Part shown: positions 1-8,635 of the stretch, piece after piece
How positions within the stretch are numbered: position 1 is the stretch's first letter
How the letters are laid out: the number at the start of each line of letters is the position of its first letter
From: a virus
Length of the DNA: 41,183 nt
Direction: 5' to 3' (one strand)
IMG/VR virus record: IMGVR_UViG_3300028920_000142
Location: 1-41,183 of that record
The notes under the pieces: generated by a model
Told to the model about the DNA's origin: nothing
Database searches by the model: none
Seen by the model: only the letters and a program-made list of their open reading frames with translations
Made by a program: the position numbers and the translations under genes

Positions 1-1667
1 GAGGTCTGGAGGAACGTCACCGAGGTCGGCGGCGAGGCGAACCGCATCGGGTAGTTCCAGCTCCCGCCGATGGAGTTCCACCCGGCGTGGTAGCCCTCGG
101 CGCCCGTGTAGGCGCGTTGGCGAATACCCGTCGCCCCGCTGCTCACGAACTCGACGTTCGTCCCCCCGAGCGTGAGCACCACTGCCTTCTCCCAATTGCT
201 CCACGTGTTCGACGCGGTCCCCTGCAGCAGGAACTCCACCACCTTCTCGCTCAGGCGCATGGCGGTGCGCGGCTTGCCGGTCGACGTGGCCTTCCACTGC
301 GTCCCGACCCACTCGGCGTTGATGGTGATCCACAGGGCCGCGCCATCAAAGTAGATGCGGAGGGGCACGTTGCTCGACGGCACCTCAAGCAGCAGCCGCA
401 TGGCCGCCCCCGGGTCCGGATACCGCACCCCCGGCGACCCCGCGAAGGTCTGCGGCTGAGCCCACGAGTTGGCCTCGTCCAGCAGGCCCGCCCGGTTCAC
501 CTGGCCGAGGAGCAGGTTGAGCTGGTTCCGCACCGATCCGGCCGGCAGCGCGAGGGGCGCGCCGGAAGCGCCCTGCGCGCCGATGCGCTCAGCCCCGTCG
601 TCGTTCAGCTCCGCCGAGCCCAGGTCGCCGATCATCTTGGTGAGCTGCGCCCCGACGCTCGTCGCCGGATTCGTTCGCCCACCTCGCCAATCCGGCCCGC
701 CTGGGTAGGCGATGGCCGAGGACGCGTGGGCCCCCGAGCTCGCGCCCACGTGGGCGTTGACCCAGCCCAGCAGCTGCGAGAGCTGCCCGTCCACGTTCCC
801 CGCCGGCAGGGCGTGCGGCATCCCCGTGACCGCGTCCGCGCCCACGCGCGACGCGCCCGGTGCCCCCCCCTGGGTCGACGCCAGGTCCCCCAGCAGCTCG
901 TCCAGCGCCGCCTGCAGGTTGTTGCCCGTGAGCCAGCCGGGCGGCGCGCAGTCGATGTCCGCCGCGGCGTGGCGCCTTCCCGCTGCGGAGAAGTGGGCCG
1001 CGAGCTCCGCGTCCACCGCGTCGAGCGCCGCCTGCATGGTCGCGCTTGAGGGCTGCAGCAGGCTCCACCCGCCGATCAACACCGCGATGGTCTGCGCGTC
1101 CGCAAATACGAACGCCTGCCGCCGCGAGATGTCGATGTCCCCGGCCTGGATCTGCGTCTGCCCGGCGGTCCGCCGAACATCGCACACCAGCAGCTCGTCC
1201 TGCACGAGCGGGACCGGCGACGCTCCCCCCGCTGGCCCCTCCGGCGCCTGCCGGACCACCAGCTGGAAGGACTCGTCGCGCCGGAAGAACACCTGCTGCG
1301 AGTTGCCGTCCGTGCGCGGGTCCGAAAGCAGCCGGTCGAATCGCAGGAACAGCCCGAGCCACCGCTCGTTGCCAGCCTGCACCACCTCGGTAGGGATCCC
1401 GGTGTGGTCCACCGAGCAGTCCACCGTCTGGTCCGTCCCGAAGAAGACGCGCTGCCCGAGCCGGTCGTAGGCCCGGGCGGGCCCGTTCAGATCGACCGTG
1501 AGGTCGGCCACCGGCGTGTGCGGCGCGGGCACCGCCCCGCTGACGATCCCGAGCAACCCAATGTCGGCCGCCAGGTCGCGGTCGGCCTTCTCCAGGAGTT
1601 CGAACCCCAGATCCAGCTCCGCCTCCCGGACCTTCTGCCGGAAGTAGTAGTCACACCGGTCGGCCAT
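1..1667 (-). CDS. Tail-fibre-like baseplate/tail protein, 3' end outside the window
   Basis: This minus-strand frame is open from ATG at 1667 to the window edge (about 555 codons visible, no stop), so the C-terminus is missing. The start follows a strong Shine-Dalgarno (GAGGAGG, then CCC before ATG). The N-terminal half begins MADRCDYYFRQKVREAE and reads like a phage virion attachment domain. The middle carries repeated segments of the type 'ALPAGSVRNQLNLLLGQVN', and the last visible part (W..YPMRFASPPTSVTFLQT) resembles tail-fibre/receptor-binding tips. It is the last visible late gene, downstream of the gpI-like gene, where tail fibres normally lie. The fibre role is inferred from position and repeat character, not from a firm family match. 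The gene is separated from the upstream late gene by a plus-strand cargo gene and a 37-bp repeat. Confidence 0.6.
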   Translation of the reverse strand, partial: MADRCDYYFRQKVREAELDLGFELLEKADRDLAADIGLLGIVSGAVPAPHTPVADLTVDLNGPARAYDRLGQRVFFGTDQTVDCSVDHTGIPTEVVQAGNERWLGLFLRFDRLLSDPRTDGNSQQVFFRRDESFQLVVRQAPEGPAGGASPVPLVQDELLVCDVRRTAGQTQIQAGDIDISRRQAFVFADAQTIAVLIGGWSLLQPSSATMQAALDAVDAELAAHFSAAGRRHAAADIDCAPPGWLTGNNLQAALDELLGDLASTQGGAPGASRVGADAVTGMPHALPAGNVDGQLSQLLGWVNAHVGASSGAHASSAIAYPGGPDWRGGRTNPATSVGAQLTKMIGDLGSAELNDDGAERIGAQGASGAPLALPAGSVRNQLNLLLGQVNRAGLLDEANSWAQPQTFAGSPGVRYPDPGAAMRLLLEVPSSNVPLRIYFDGAALWITINAEWVGTQWKATSTGKPRTAMRLSEKVVEFLLQGTASNTWSNWEKAVVLTLGGTNVEFVSSGATGIRQRAYTGAEGYHAGWNSIGGSWNYPMRFASPPTSVTFLQT

Positions 1668-1690
1668 GGGCCTCCTCGAGAACAGGTCTC

Positions 1691-1727
1691 TATAGAGGCA
1701 AAGCCCCCCACCCGGAATTCCGGGACA
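1691..1727 (-). repeat. 37-bp bipartite element, copy 1
   Basis: On the plus strand it starts TATAGAGGCAAAGCCC and ends CGGGACA, 37 bp end to end. The same two blocks at exactly the same distance occur at 6962, 20011 and 36698. It lies between the plus-strand cargo gene starting at 1796 and the Shine-Dalgarno of the minus-strand tail-fibre gene at 1667. This copy contains a perfect 14-bp palindrome (CCCGGAATTCCGGG) where the other copies have short C-run/G-run arms. Function is unknown: a late promoter, a leader structure or a recombination site would all fit. Confidence 0.75.
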
Positions 1728-1795
1728 CGATCATTCCGTTCGCTTGGAAGAACGAAGTAGTACGTTGCCTGCACACCGCGTGCTACGGTCGAGTA

Positions 1796-2413
1796 ATGCC
1801 GAAGAAAAAGAAGAAGAGGTTTGACGTTCTCGCCAAAGAAGCTCTGCGCAAATGGCCGAGTTGGACGACCAAGCTGTGGCCTGTGAGTAGAGAAGGGGGT
1901 TCATGGCTTCGCGCGCAGCCAATTGACGGGTCGGCGACTGGCCCGAGGCTCTCCAAAGCCGGTGCTGACACCTTTAAGACACAACCAGATGGGCTCTGGG
2001 TCTTCATCGCGAACGATGAATTTGCTGACTGCATCGCGATTGAGGCATGCAGTGCACGCCAGAACTTCTGGGACAAGCGCTCAAGGTACATGCCGTCAAC
2101 TTCAGCTGTCGTTCTGCAGTGTCCTTCCACATGGCTGACGTCGAAAGTGAACCGGGGAAGAGGTCAGAAGCCGAGATGGAAACTCGCGTCCGGCTTCCAA
2201 TCTGCTCCGGTAACTGACCTCCGTTTGCCGGTTCGTTTTCTTCGTGTCCTCTATTTTTTGGAGAATGGACTGTATTCAAAGTGGAGAGAGGTGGGTGTGC
2301 CCGAGGCTCATGAGTTCGTTGCTAGCTATTCATCCATCAAGAGCTACAACTCTGAGAAAATGCAGGTGTTCTTGCGTCGGATGTCGCTCGTTCAGCACTT
2401 TTACACGAAGTGA
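1796..2413 (+). CDS. Unrecognised basic protein, cargo gene of island A
   Basis: It encodes 205 residues with a very basic start (MPKKKKKRF) and no signal peptide or membrane segment. The most distinctive stretch is the motif E-A-C-S-A-R-Q-N-F-W-D-K-R-S-R-Y around residues 82-97, followed by a hydrophobic strand and a Cys-Pro, with a Trp-rich N-terminus. The acidic and Lys/Arg spacing recalls small nuclease-like folds, but no catalytic signature is certain and no function is assigned. The gene runs opposite to the late operon and is visibly AT-richer than its neighbours, so it looks transferred. It ends 21 bases before the end of the convergent gpI-like gene. No clear Shine-Dalgarno precedes the ATG. 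Confidence 0.65.
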   Translation: MPKKKKKRFDVLAKEALRKWPSWTTKLWPVSREGGSWLRAQPIDGSATGPRLSKAGADTFKTQPDGLWVFIANDEFADCIAIEACSARQNFWDKRSRYMPSTSAVVLQCPSTWLTSKVNRGRGQKPRWKLASGFQSAPVTDLRLPVRFLRVLYFLENGLYSKWREVGVPEAHEFVASYSSIKSYNSEKMQVFLRRMSLVQHFYTK

Positions 2414-2434
2414 GCGGCGAACAAGCGGCACGGC

Positions 2435-3772
2435 TCAGGAGTGCAATGTCGATTCCGGACCCAGCTCGCTGATGCCCAGCTCCCAGTGATCGTAGGTCTG
2501 TGGGGGCGTGGGCTCGATCAGGTCCACGAAGTGGGTGTGGGCGGGCTTCATGTACTCCACGATGGCGCGGAGATGGCGGCGCTGGGGCTCGGACAGGGAG
2601 ACCGCGACCAGGACGTTGAAGGCATAGCGGGCGAAGCGGTCGGAGGGGCCGAGGATCCAGTCGATGCCGAGCTCGGACTCGCCGAGGACCAGGGTGTCCG
2701 CGGTGAAGGCCAGGATGGCGATCTCCAGGCCGAGGAAAAAGCGGACGGCGTTGCGGATGCCGGGGGCGGTGCCCTTCTGGCGGTACATCTCCACGAGGAC
2801 AGAGGCCAGGCGGCGGCGGGAGAGCTCGTCGAGGGCGAAGGAGAACGGGTTACCCAGGTCCTGGAGGATGAGGTCCAGGAAGGGGGCTGGGGCGCGCTCG
2901 AGGTCGAAGAGGTCGGGAAAGCGGTCCACCTCGGCGAGAAGTAGGTCGGTGATCTCCTGGAGGCAGGCGATGAAGCGCCACAGGTCGCCCGTGTCGTCGG
3001 CGCGGCGGTTATGGCGGGGGAGCATGGACCAGAGGTCGAAGCGTCGCGCACGGGGCCGCTGGGGGCGGAATCCGGCGAAGACAGCGGCGTCGTGCGGCGG
3101 CAGCGGCGGGTTGCCGCTCAGGTCGGTGACGCCGGTCACCGTGACGCGGTAGCGGACACCGGGCGTCATCTCGGTGTCGAGCTGGACCGTGACGAGGGTC
3201 CCGCCGGCCGCAGCTCCCACGGGGGAGACAGGCACGGCCGGGGCGTCGAGGGGCGCGAAGGCGAAGCCGCTGCCGCTGGTCACGATGATGGGCTCGTCGA
3301 GGGCGACCCGGACGGCGCGCTGGCCGATGGCCTGGGCGGCGACGACCTGCGGCGCGGTCCGGTCATCGACCGTGAAGGTGTAGGTCTCGTCGAGCGGGTG
3401 ACCGCCCCCGGCGACGTCCGTGATCACCCGCACCGACACATCGGCCTGGCTACCGAAGGGCACGACCGGATCGAGCACGATCCGGAGGGTGTCGGTCGTC
3501 TGGGTCACCGAGGCCGCCGGGCCGCTGAAGGGCGGCTGGACCTCCGGAATGGCGGCGCCGCCGAAGGCCAGCTCACCGTTCAGCCACACCCTGGTGGCCG
3601 CCCGGTCCACGCCCGCCGGGCCCGGATCGACGATCTCCAGCGCCACGGGCCAGCCGATGGGGACGCCCTTCTCGTCGGGCCCCGGATCCCGGTTCACGAG
3701 GACCGGCCGGGCGACACCCTGGAGGGCCACCACATCGTCGACGTACAGGGCCGGGAGCTGCAGGTCGGGCAT
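2435..3772 (-). CDS. gpI-like baseplate protein with N-terminal Ig-like domains
   Basis: It encodes 445 residues. The C-terminal half (from about 250) matches the P2 gpI / tail_P2_I family: a segment around [13 protein letters not shown], then helices with [18 protein letters not shown], and a conserved-looking tail [10 protein letters not shown]. This family forms the outer baseplate wedge of contractile tails together with gpJ. Residues 1-240 are beta-rich, with Ig/SbsA-like bacterial domains (for example the segment around [13 protein letters not shown]), an addition compared with the roughly 180-residue P2 protein. The ATG at 3772 directly abuts the stop of the upstream gene. The last few codons (GGT CCG GAA TCG ACA TTG) are less GC-biased than the rest, at the edge of cargo island A. 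Confidence 0.75.
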   Translation of the reverse strand: MPDLQLPALYVDDVVALQGVARPVLVNRDPGPDEKGVPIGWPVALEIVDPGPAGVDRAATRVWLNGELAFGGAAIPEVQPPFSGPAASVTQTTDTLRIVLDPVVPFGSQADVSVRVITDVAGGGHPLDETYTFTVDDRTAPQVVAAQAIGQRAVRVALDEPIIVTSGSGFAFAPLDAPAVPVSPVGAAAGGTLVTVQLDTEMTPGVRYRVTVTGVTDLSGNPPLPPHDAAVFAGFRPQRPRARRFDLWSMLPRHNRRADDTGDLWRFIACLQEITDLLLAEVDRFPDLFDLERAPAPFLDLILQDLGNPFSFALDELSRRRLASVLVEMYRQKGTAPGIRNAVRFFLGLEIAILAFTADTLVLGESELGIDWILGPSDRFARYAFNVLVAVSLSEPQRRHLRAIVEYMKPAHTHFVDLIEPTPPQTYDHWELGISELGPESTLHS

Positions 3773-4171
3773 CTACACGCTCCGGAGCTCCAGGCGGACG
3801 GCCACCTCGTGGACGCCGCTCAGCGTGGAGACGTTGGCTGCCAGGTCGGTCAGGGTACGCTCCCGGCCCGCCAGGCACGTGGCCCGGGCTCGCTTCGCGC
3901 CGTCCACCGCGAGAGAGACCTCCCAGGCCAGGCCTGCCGGGAGGTCGGCGGGCACCCGCAGGTGCAAGGTTGCGCGCACCAGATCAACGCCGGTGAGGTC
4001 CACCTGCTGCGTGACCTGGCCATGGTCGCCCGGCTCGAGGTCGGCGCGCCACCCGGGCTCGTCCGCCCCGATTACGAACACGTACTCCCCACCGGGAGGC
4101 GCGACGGCCGAGGGCTGGACGCGCCCCTGCCCGAGGCCCAGCCGGGCATTGAAGGCGTTCAGGGTGGTCAT
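3773..4171 (-). CDS. Small beta-rich tail/baseplate accessory protein
   Basis: It encodes 132 residues starting [18 protein letters not shown]. The sequence alternates hydrophobic and polar residues like a beta-sandwich and contains two Cys-poor strands with the pattern 'RATLHLRVPADLPAGLAWEVSLAVDG'-type. No family was recognised. ATG at 4171 overlaps the TGA of the upstream gene (ATGA), and its TAG abuts the ATG of the gpI-like gene, so it is translationally coupled inside the baseplate operon. It probably decorates the baseplate or fibre region, by context only. Confidence 0.6.
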   Translation of the reverse strand: MTTLNAFNARLGLGQGRVQPSAVAPPGGEYVFVIGADEPGWRADLEPGDHGQVTQQVDLTGVDLVRATLHLRVPADLPAGLAWEVSLAVDGAKRARATCLAGRERTLTDLAANVSTLSGVHEVAVRLELRSV

Positions 4172-4863
4172 TGCTGTCGAAGGACCTCGATGTGGTCGAA
4201 GAAGCCCCGACGCGTGACGTCCTTGACCGCGAAGCCGAATCCGCCTCGGCCCGAGGTCAGAGGCTGGGAGCCGCTGTTGATGCCCAGGTGGTCGTCGATG
4301 AGCTCCACCATGCCGGGCACGGGCTGCCAGTCGAGCGGCGTGCCGAGGGGGTGGGCGTCCAGGTCGCTCTGCAACACCTTGAGCACCACGTCGCCGTTGG
4401 TGTTCACGATGACGTCGAGCCGGAGGTGCAGCCAGGTGGACTGGGCGAAGCTGGCCCCCGAGGCGAGGAGCACGCCCGTCCCGTCGGCGCTCGGGACCCC
4501 GGCGACCAGGCTCCCCTTGCGCAGCACCACGCGGTGCGGGTCCTCGTCGGACAGGCCAAGCAGGTAGGCCTGGTCGTTCACCGAGGTGCCCTGACCGCAC
4601 AGGAACAGGAAGGGTGAGAAACCGGTAGGGCCGCCGCCCGGACCCCGCTGCAGGCAGCCGCGGATGGAACCACCCAGGGCCATGGGCGCGAAGTCGGGCT
4701 GGTTGGCGAAGAGGGCCACCGCGCCCGTGGCCGCGTCCAGGGAGTTGAAGGCGAAAACGAAGCTCCCGCCCCCGGGCGGCGCGCTGCTGCCCGCCGTGGG
4801 TCCGCGGTCCACGGTGGCGATGTCCAGCCCGTCGTTCAGGTAGGTCCAGTCTGTGCTGCCCAT
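4168..4863 (-). CDS. Concanavalin/LamG-like tail accessory protein (putative)
   Basis: It encodes 231 residues beginning [14 protein letters not shown]. The body is Gly- and aromatic-rich, with motifs such as [19 protein letters not shown], a long central loop, W-LHLRLDV-I strands and a C-terminus [10 protein letters not shown]. This pattern is common in jelly-roll (LamG/ConA-like) phage decoration or glycan-binding proteins, but the family assignment is tentative. ATG at 4863 has a GAGGAGG Shine-Dalgarno about 10 bases upstream. The TGA overlaps the next start (ATGA). Context is the baseplate/fibre part of the late operon. Confidence 0.55.
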   Translation of the reverse strand: MGSTDWTYLNDGLDIATVDRGPTAGSSAPPGGGSFVFAFNSLDAATGAVALFANQPDFAPMALGGSIRGCLQRGPGGGPTGFSPFLFLCGQGTSVNDQAYLLGLSDEDPHRVVLRKGSLVAGVPSADGTGVLLASGASFAQSTWLHLRLDVIVNTNGDVVLKVLQSDLDAHPLGTPLDWQPVPGMVELIDDHLGINSGSQPLTSGRGGFGFAVKDVTRRGFFDHIEVLRQQ

Positions 4864-4888
4864 GGTGCTGCTCCCTCCTCGGCGCGCC

Positions 4889-5440
4889 TCAGATGGTGGT
4901 GGCCGGGTCCCAGGTGCCCGAGAACGACTCCACCGCGGACGCTCCGCCGTCGAACAGGGCCGCCTCGCTGGTGATGTCGGGCCAGGCCCACGCGTAGTGC
5001 TCGTTGTCGGTCCAGGCGGACTCGAAGGCCTCGGTCGGCGACCCCCCGAAGAGCGCCGGCACCGCGGAGACGTCGCTCCAGCTCCAGGCGAAGGGCACGT
5101 TGTCCCAGCCCGCCTCGAGGTCCTCCACGACCCCGCCGTGGAACCCGCAGGCGACCACGTGGCCGGTCGGGAGCTCCGTGAGGTAGACGTCGTTGTCCCA
5201 CGCCTCCTCGAAGTCCTCGATAGCCTCGCCCTGCGGGTCGAACATGGCGAGCACCGCCGCGCCCTCGTCGAACACCCGCAGCAGCTCGTGCCAGCGCTCG
5301 AAGTCCTCCCATCCACGCGGCGCGCCGGGGCCAAACCCCGCGATGCCCTGGCGCTGGACCATTGCGGTGAAGGTCCAGTGCTCGGCCTCCCCGGGATCCT
5401 GGCCAGCGTCCTCGAAGCCCGGGTTCTGGATCGCGGTCAC
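4889..5440 (-). CDS. Tail protein with tandem E-(D/A/S)-F-E-x-x-W repeats
   Basis: It encodes 183 residues. Four or five imperfect units of about 35-45 residues contain an acidic-aromatic core: [34 protein letters not shown] and ESFSGTW. They are interleaved with AALFDGG-type strands. The GTG start at 5440 overlaps the stop of gpJ (GTGA). Such repeats suggest a modular fibrous or surface-exposed tail component, but no function can be claimed. The repeated Trp/Phe pattern is clear in the translation, while the structural role is inferred from its position between gpJ and the gpI-like gene. Confidence 0.6.
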   Translation of the reverse strand: MTAIQNPGFEDAGQDPGEAEHWTFTAMVQRQGIAGFGPGAPRGWEDFERWHELLRVFDEGAAVLAMFDPQGEAIEDFEEAWDNDVYLTELPTGHVVACGFHGGVVEDLEAGWDNVPFAWSWSDVSAVPALFGGSPTEAFESAWTDNEHYAWAWPDITSEAALFDGGASAVESFSGTWDPATTI

Positions 5441-6948
5441 AGGTACCCTCCGGTCCGCGCGTCGATCAGGGTCACCTCGCCCAGCACCGGGAACTCCCGC
5501 AGCCCGAGCTTCACGTCCGCCGGCAGGTCGTTGAGCTTCAGGTCCCCGTGCCCGTCGCCCAGCTTGCGCACACCGGCCGTGTCCCGGATCACGTTGAACA
5601 CATCGGACCAGGCCACCTCACCGGCCGGGCTGCCGTCCGCGTCCCGGACGTTGAAGCCGAAGTCCACCAGCGGGTTCGGCGTGCCGTCGGGCTCGCTCAC
5701 CCGGAACATCGCCTGCAGGTTGGCGCGGATCCGGTCCCGCACGATCGAGGGGTCCTGCCCCTGCTGCAGGTGCACCCGCGCCTGCACCCGCACGACCTTG
5801 TAGACGGGGTCTTGCACTCGAACCTGGAAGGTCAGTGTGCAGGGATAGACCTCGGTGACCTGGAGGAGCACCGCGTTCTTGAGCGCCGGTGTGGGCATCC
5901 CGCCGCCCTGCGGGATGATGTAGAGGATCCCGCTGTTCTCCTCGATGGTCGAGTCGTCGTCCGAGGTGAGCATCAACGCCCGAGCCACACCCGGCAGCCG
6001 CCGCGCGTTGATCTCGAAGTCCTCCCGCGCCACGGTCCGATTGAGCACGCGCAGGCTCTCCGGCGCGAGCAGCCGCGCCGACGCCAGGCTCTGGCGGTTC
6101 GTCCCGCCGCTCGCCGGCAGCGGGTTGGTGACCGAGAGCTGCACCGGACGGCCGTGCACGTCGGCGAACACCCCCTCGACCACCACCAGGCGACTCGCCT
6201 CCACGTTGCCCGCCTCGCCCCCGCCGGTCTTGTAGGTCACCCGGATAGTCCCGGTGGGCGGTGCGCCGCTCACCCCACCCCCGAACCGCAGGGTGGCCCG
6301 GTCGTTCTGGTCCACCAGCACCAGGTAGTGCCGGTCGTTGGGCCCGGAGCCGAGCAGGCTGCTCTGCTCGTCGTACCCGCCGTTGGCCGCCGTGACCTGC
6401 GTCGATCCGTCCAGGTACGGCACGTGGTCCAGCGGCAGGTCCAGCCCGGCGAGCCCCTGGGAGTCGAAGAGTTGCGTGTGCGTCTCAGAGTGCTCCACCA
6501 CCCCCACAACCTGCGGCGGGTCCAGGCCGGCCGGGATCACCAGGTCCGAGAGAAGCTGGAACCGCACCGGCTCGGTCACCTCCCGGGTGCGAACCACCGT
6601 CCCGGCCGCCACTGGCACGTCCGCCACGGGCGGCCGGGCGAGCGAGAACACCGCCTCGGCCGTGGCCGCCCGCGCGCCGTGGAGCCGGTAGCCGAGCAGC
6701 CGGGCCAGGGCGATCACGTTCTTGCGCTGGGTCGCCGTGCCGATCCGCGACTCCCGGGCCTGGTTGTCCAGGTAGTAGGTGATCACGTCCCCCACGAAGG
6801 CGTACATCTCCACAAGGACGTTCCCGAAAGAGGCGACGTCGAAGTCGCTCCAGTCCGGGAACACGCTCCGGATCAGCGCGATCAGCCGCGCCCGCAGCGA
6901 GTCGAAGTCCTTGTCCGTGTAGTCGACGCTGGCTGGAAGGACCGCCAC
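5437..6948 (-). CDS. Baseplate protein gpJ / gp6-like
   Basis: It encodes about 503 residues of the baseplate J family, the wedge ring of contractile tails. The N-terminus ([21 protein letters not shown], then [23 protein letters not shown]) and the segment with YLDNQARES and LARLLGYR are typical of gp6/gpJ-type proteins in phages and contractile injection systems. The start is placed at GTG 6948, eight bases after the AGGAGG Shine-Dalgarno. The upstream GTG at 6957 overlaps that Shine-Dalgarno and is unlikely. The stop overlaps the GTG of the next gene. A 37-bp repeat lies immediately upstream, and beyond it the plus-strand HNH cargo gene separates gpJ from its usual partner gp25. Confidence 0.88.
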   Translation of the reverse strand: MAVLPASVDYTDKDFDSLRARLIALIRSVFPDWSDFDVASFGNVLVEMYAFVGDVITYYLDNQARESRIGTATQRKNVIALARLLGYRLHGARAATAEAVFSLARPPVADVPVAAGTVVRTREVTEPVRFQLLSDLVIPAGLDPPQVVGVVEHSETHTQLFDSQGLAGLDLPLDHVPYLDGSTQVTAANGGYDEQSSLLGSGPNDRHYLVLVDQNDRATLRFGGGVSGAPPTGTIRVTYKTGGGEAGNVEASRLVVVEGVFADVHGRPVQLSVTNPLPASGGTNRQSLASARLLAPESLRVLNRTVAREDFEINARRLPGVARALMLTSDDDSTIEENSGILYIIPQGGGMPTPALKNAVLLQVTEVYPCTLTFQVRVQDPVYKVVRVQARVHLQQGQDPSIVRDRIRANLQAMFRVSEPDGTPNPLVDFGFNVRDADGSPAGEVAWSDVFNVIRDTAGVRKLGDGHGDLKLNDLPADVKLGLREFPVLGEVTLIDARTGGYL

Positions 6949-6961
6949 CGGCTTCACCTCC

Positions 6962-6998
6962 TATAGAGGCAAAGCCCGCATGACCACAAACGGGGACA
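6962..6998 (-). repeat. 37-bp bipartite element, copy 2
   Basis: Plus-strand ends are TATAGAGGCAAAGCCC and CGGGGACA. Total length (37 bp) and block spacing are identical to the other three copies, and only the roughly 13 bp between the blocks differ. Read on the minus strand it runs straight into TATAGGAGGTG, the Shine-Dalgarno of gpJ. It forms the left edge of cargo island B. Confidence 0.75.
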
Positions 6999-7082
6999 AG
7001 ACGGCAGCGCACCAGCCACCAACAGCACGTTCGCGTTGCAGGTGGATGCGATCGCAGTCAAGAAGTAGGTAGATCATGTAAA

Positions 7083-8222
7083 ATGGCAATCATGAGCGGA
7101 CCTGTAGCCAAATGCGCGTGGTGCGGTGGGCAACCAGACCATCCACTTGTTGAAGGACACATTTTTCCAAAGTGCATTGGAGGGCTGAAAGCCGGTGGAC
7201 TATGGGTTCCTGCGTGTCGAGCGTGCGAACAGTTGATTTCCGAAGCTGAAGAGACGATTGGACGAAGAGCCCCGGTGGCACTACAGCGCTTCCGCCACGG
7301 GCTCAGGCCTCGCCACAAAAAGCGAGCGGAGAGTGGGATGCTGCAGCCTGGGCTGGCATTGGTGAAAGAACCCACCACTTGTCGTTACGACAACTTCTGT
7401 ATGCGGGCAGGAGACGAGACTCCGAAGGTGCTACCAGCGTTGGAAGTCGACCTGGAGAAAGGCAATGCATGGACACATGGGCAATGTCCAGAAGCAGTGA
7501 ACCGCCTTCTAGATCGTCTCGAAGAACTCGCGTCCACAACGAAGCCAGGTGCTATTGTCGGAAAATTTGGTGTTGAGCTGCTCGGAGATCTGTGGCCTGA
7601 GCATCTCGACGATCCGGACTTCAATCCGCGTGGGTATCTATCACCTAGTGGCGAACTGCGGCTGTGTGCACGGACCGTCGTGGAAGCACAGAACCTCTTT
7701 ACAGCCATGATGGTGCTGGCAAAGATAGGCGCGTTAGCATGTCGTGATCATCGTCGGTGGCAACGATGGGCAATTCCTGCGAATGCACCACATTCTCTGG
7801 TCCTGAAGTACAACCAGCAACATGTCGAACGGATAGTATTGAAAATCGCGTATGGTGTAGCCGTCGCTTGGTTGCGCGGTAATGGCCGCAATGCATGTTT
7901 GCCAACCTCGATCGGTCTCTTTGTTCGAGGTTTGAGGGAGCTTGATCAAGGTGTCACAATAGCGAGAATCATGATTGAAGAGGACACGAACAACACGCTC
8001 GCTGAAATCAAAGTCGGACTTGTGTCTCTTGTTGCGCCGCAGAGTGCCGTGGTTGGACTCTTTGGGGATTGGTACCAAATTTCTGTACCTGAACATTGTT
8101 CCTTCGGGGTTAGCGAAGCCGTCGGAGCTGTGTGCAGGGTTGAGCCACCTCGATCTCAACGGTGGATAACGGCGAGCAAGGTTACAGAGGTGCTGAATAT
8201 CGTGGGCAGCACTGATTATTGA
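7083..8222 (+). CDS. HNH-type nuclease with large C-terminal domain, cargo of island B
   Basis: It encodes 379 residues (376 if the second ATG at 7092 is used). The N-terminal 60 residues form a zinc-supported HNH module: C11-x2-C14, then E24-G-H26-I-F-P-K, and a second C45-x2-C48 pair. This is the arrangement C-x2-C / E-H-I-x-P / C-x2-C of HNH_5-like nucleases. The remaining roughly 320 residues are mostly helical and not recognised, and could be a sensor or specificity domain. The gene is antisense to the late operon and clearly AT-richer, and its stop overlaps the stop of the convergent gp25 gene by 7 bp. A stand-alone, non-intronic HNH protein in a moron position could be a defence or interference nuclease, but that is inference. 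Confidence 0.7.
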   Translation: MAIMSGPVAKCAWCGGQPDHPLVEGHIFPKCIGGLKAGGLWVPACRACEQLISEAEETIGRRAPVALQRFRHGLRPRHKKRAESGMLQPGLALVKEPTTCRYDNFCMRAGDETPKVLPALEVDLEKGNAWTHGQCPEAVNRLLDRLEELASTTKPGAIVGKFGVELLGDLWPEHLDDPDFNPRGYLSPSGELRLCARTVVEAQNLFTAMMVLAKIGALACRDHRRWQRWAIPANAPHSLVLKYNQQHVERIVLKIAYGVAVAWLRGNGRNACLPTSIGLFVRGLRELDQGVTIARIMIEEDTNNTLAEIKVGLVSLVAPQSAVVGLFGDWYQISVPEHCSFGVSEAVGAVCRVEPPRSQRWITASKVTEVLNIVGSTDY

Positions 8223-8626
8223 ATCTTAAGGGATACCACATCGGACGCCGAGAGTTTGATGTTACCAGCGGAAGACTGCCTTCGTGCACTTTGAAAGCAG
8301 ACGCGTAGGAAACTGGCCGAACCAACTCTAGCAACAATAACCTTAATCAACTTTGCCTCAGGCACCCAGCGCCTGAAGGCGTCGCGCACGTAGACCCGGG
8401 CGAGCTCGCCCAGGGCCTCTTCGTTGCGCTGGTGGCGCAGGAGGTGGAGGGCGGAGCCGAATTTGGTGCGCCAGGGTAGCTCACCGGAGGAGCGGGGAGT
8501 GGCGCCCTCGGTGGCGAGAACCTGGGTGACCTTGGAGCGCTCGAGCTCCTCGCCAGTGCCCGAAGCGAAGTCGTTCTTCTGGTCTCGACGGAAGGGGATG
8601 AGCAGGTTGCGGGGTGGCTTGGACAC
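8216..8626 (-). CDS. gp25/gpW-like baseplate wedge protein with recoded 3' end
   Basis: It encodes 136 residues of the gp25/gpW family, the sheath-initiating wedge protein. Recognisable parts are the N-terminal segment around NDFASGTGEE, a stretch with T-P-x-S-S-G-E-L-P-W-R-T-K-F-G-S-A-L and helices ending YVRDAFRRWVPEA. GTG at 8626 is preceded by TAGGAGG. From about 8360 to the stop (the last 45 or so codons) the DNA changes to AT-rich with codons such as ATT, GTT, AGA and TTA, while the encoded strand still looks like the normal C-terminal beta region. The switch point coincides with a GAGGCAAAG 9-mer on the minus strand (8359-8351), the same 9-mer as in the 37-bp element. The gene is separated from gpJ by cargo island B. 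Confidence 0.8.
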   Translation of the reverse strand: MSKPPRNLLIPFRRDQKNDFASGTGEELERSKVTQVLATEGATPRSSGELPWRTKFGSALHLLRHQRNEEALGELARVYVRDAFRRWVPEAKLIKVIVARVGSASFLRVCFQSARRQSSAGNIKLSASDVVSLKIQ

Positions 8627-8635
8627 GATGACCTC

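Noticed and set aside
1668-1700. T7-like promoter resemblance (CTCTATAGGAG) at the 37-bp elements
   Set aside because: The TATAGG part overlaps the Shine-Dalgarno, varies among copies (CTGTAGG, CAGTAGG), and no single-subunit polymerase gene is visible. Kept only as an open question under the promoter hypothesis.
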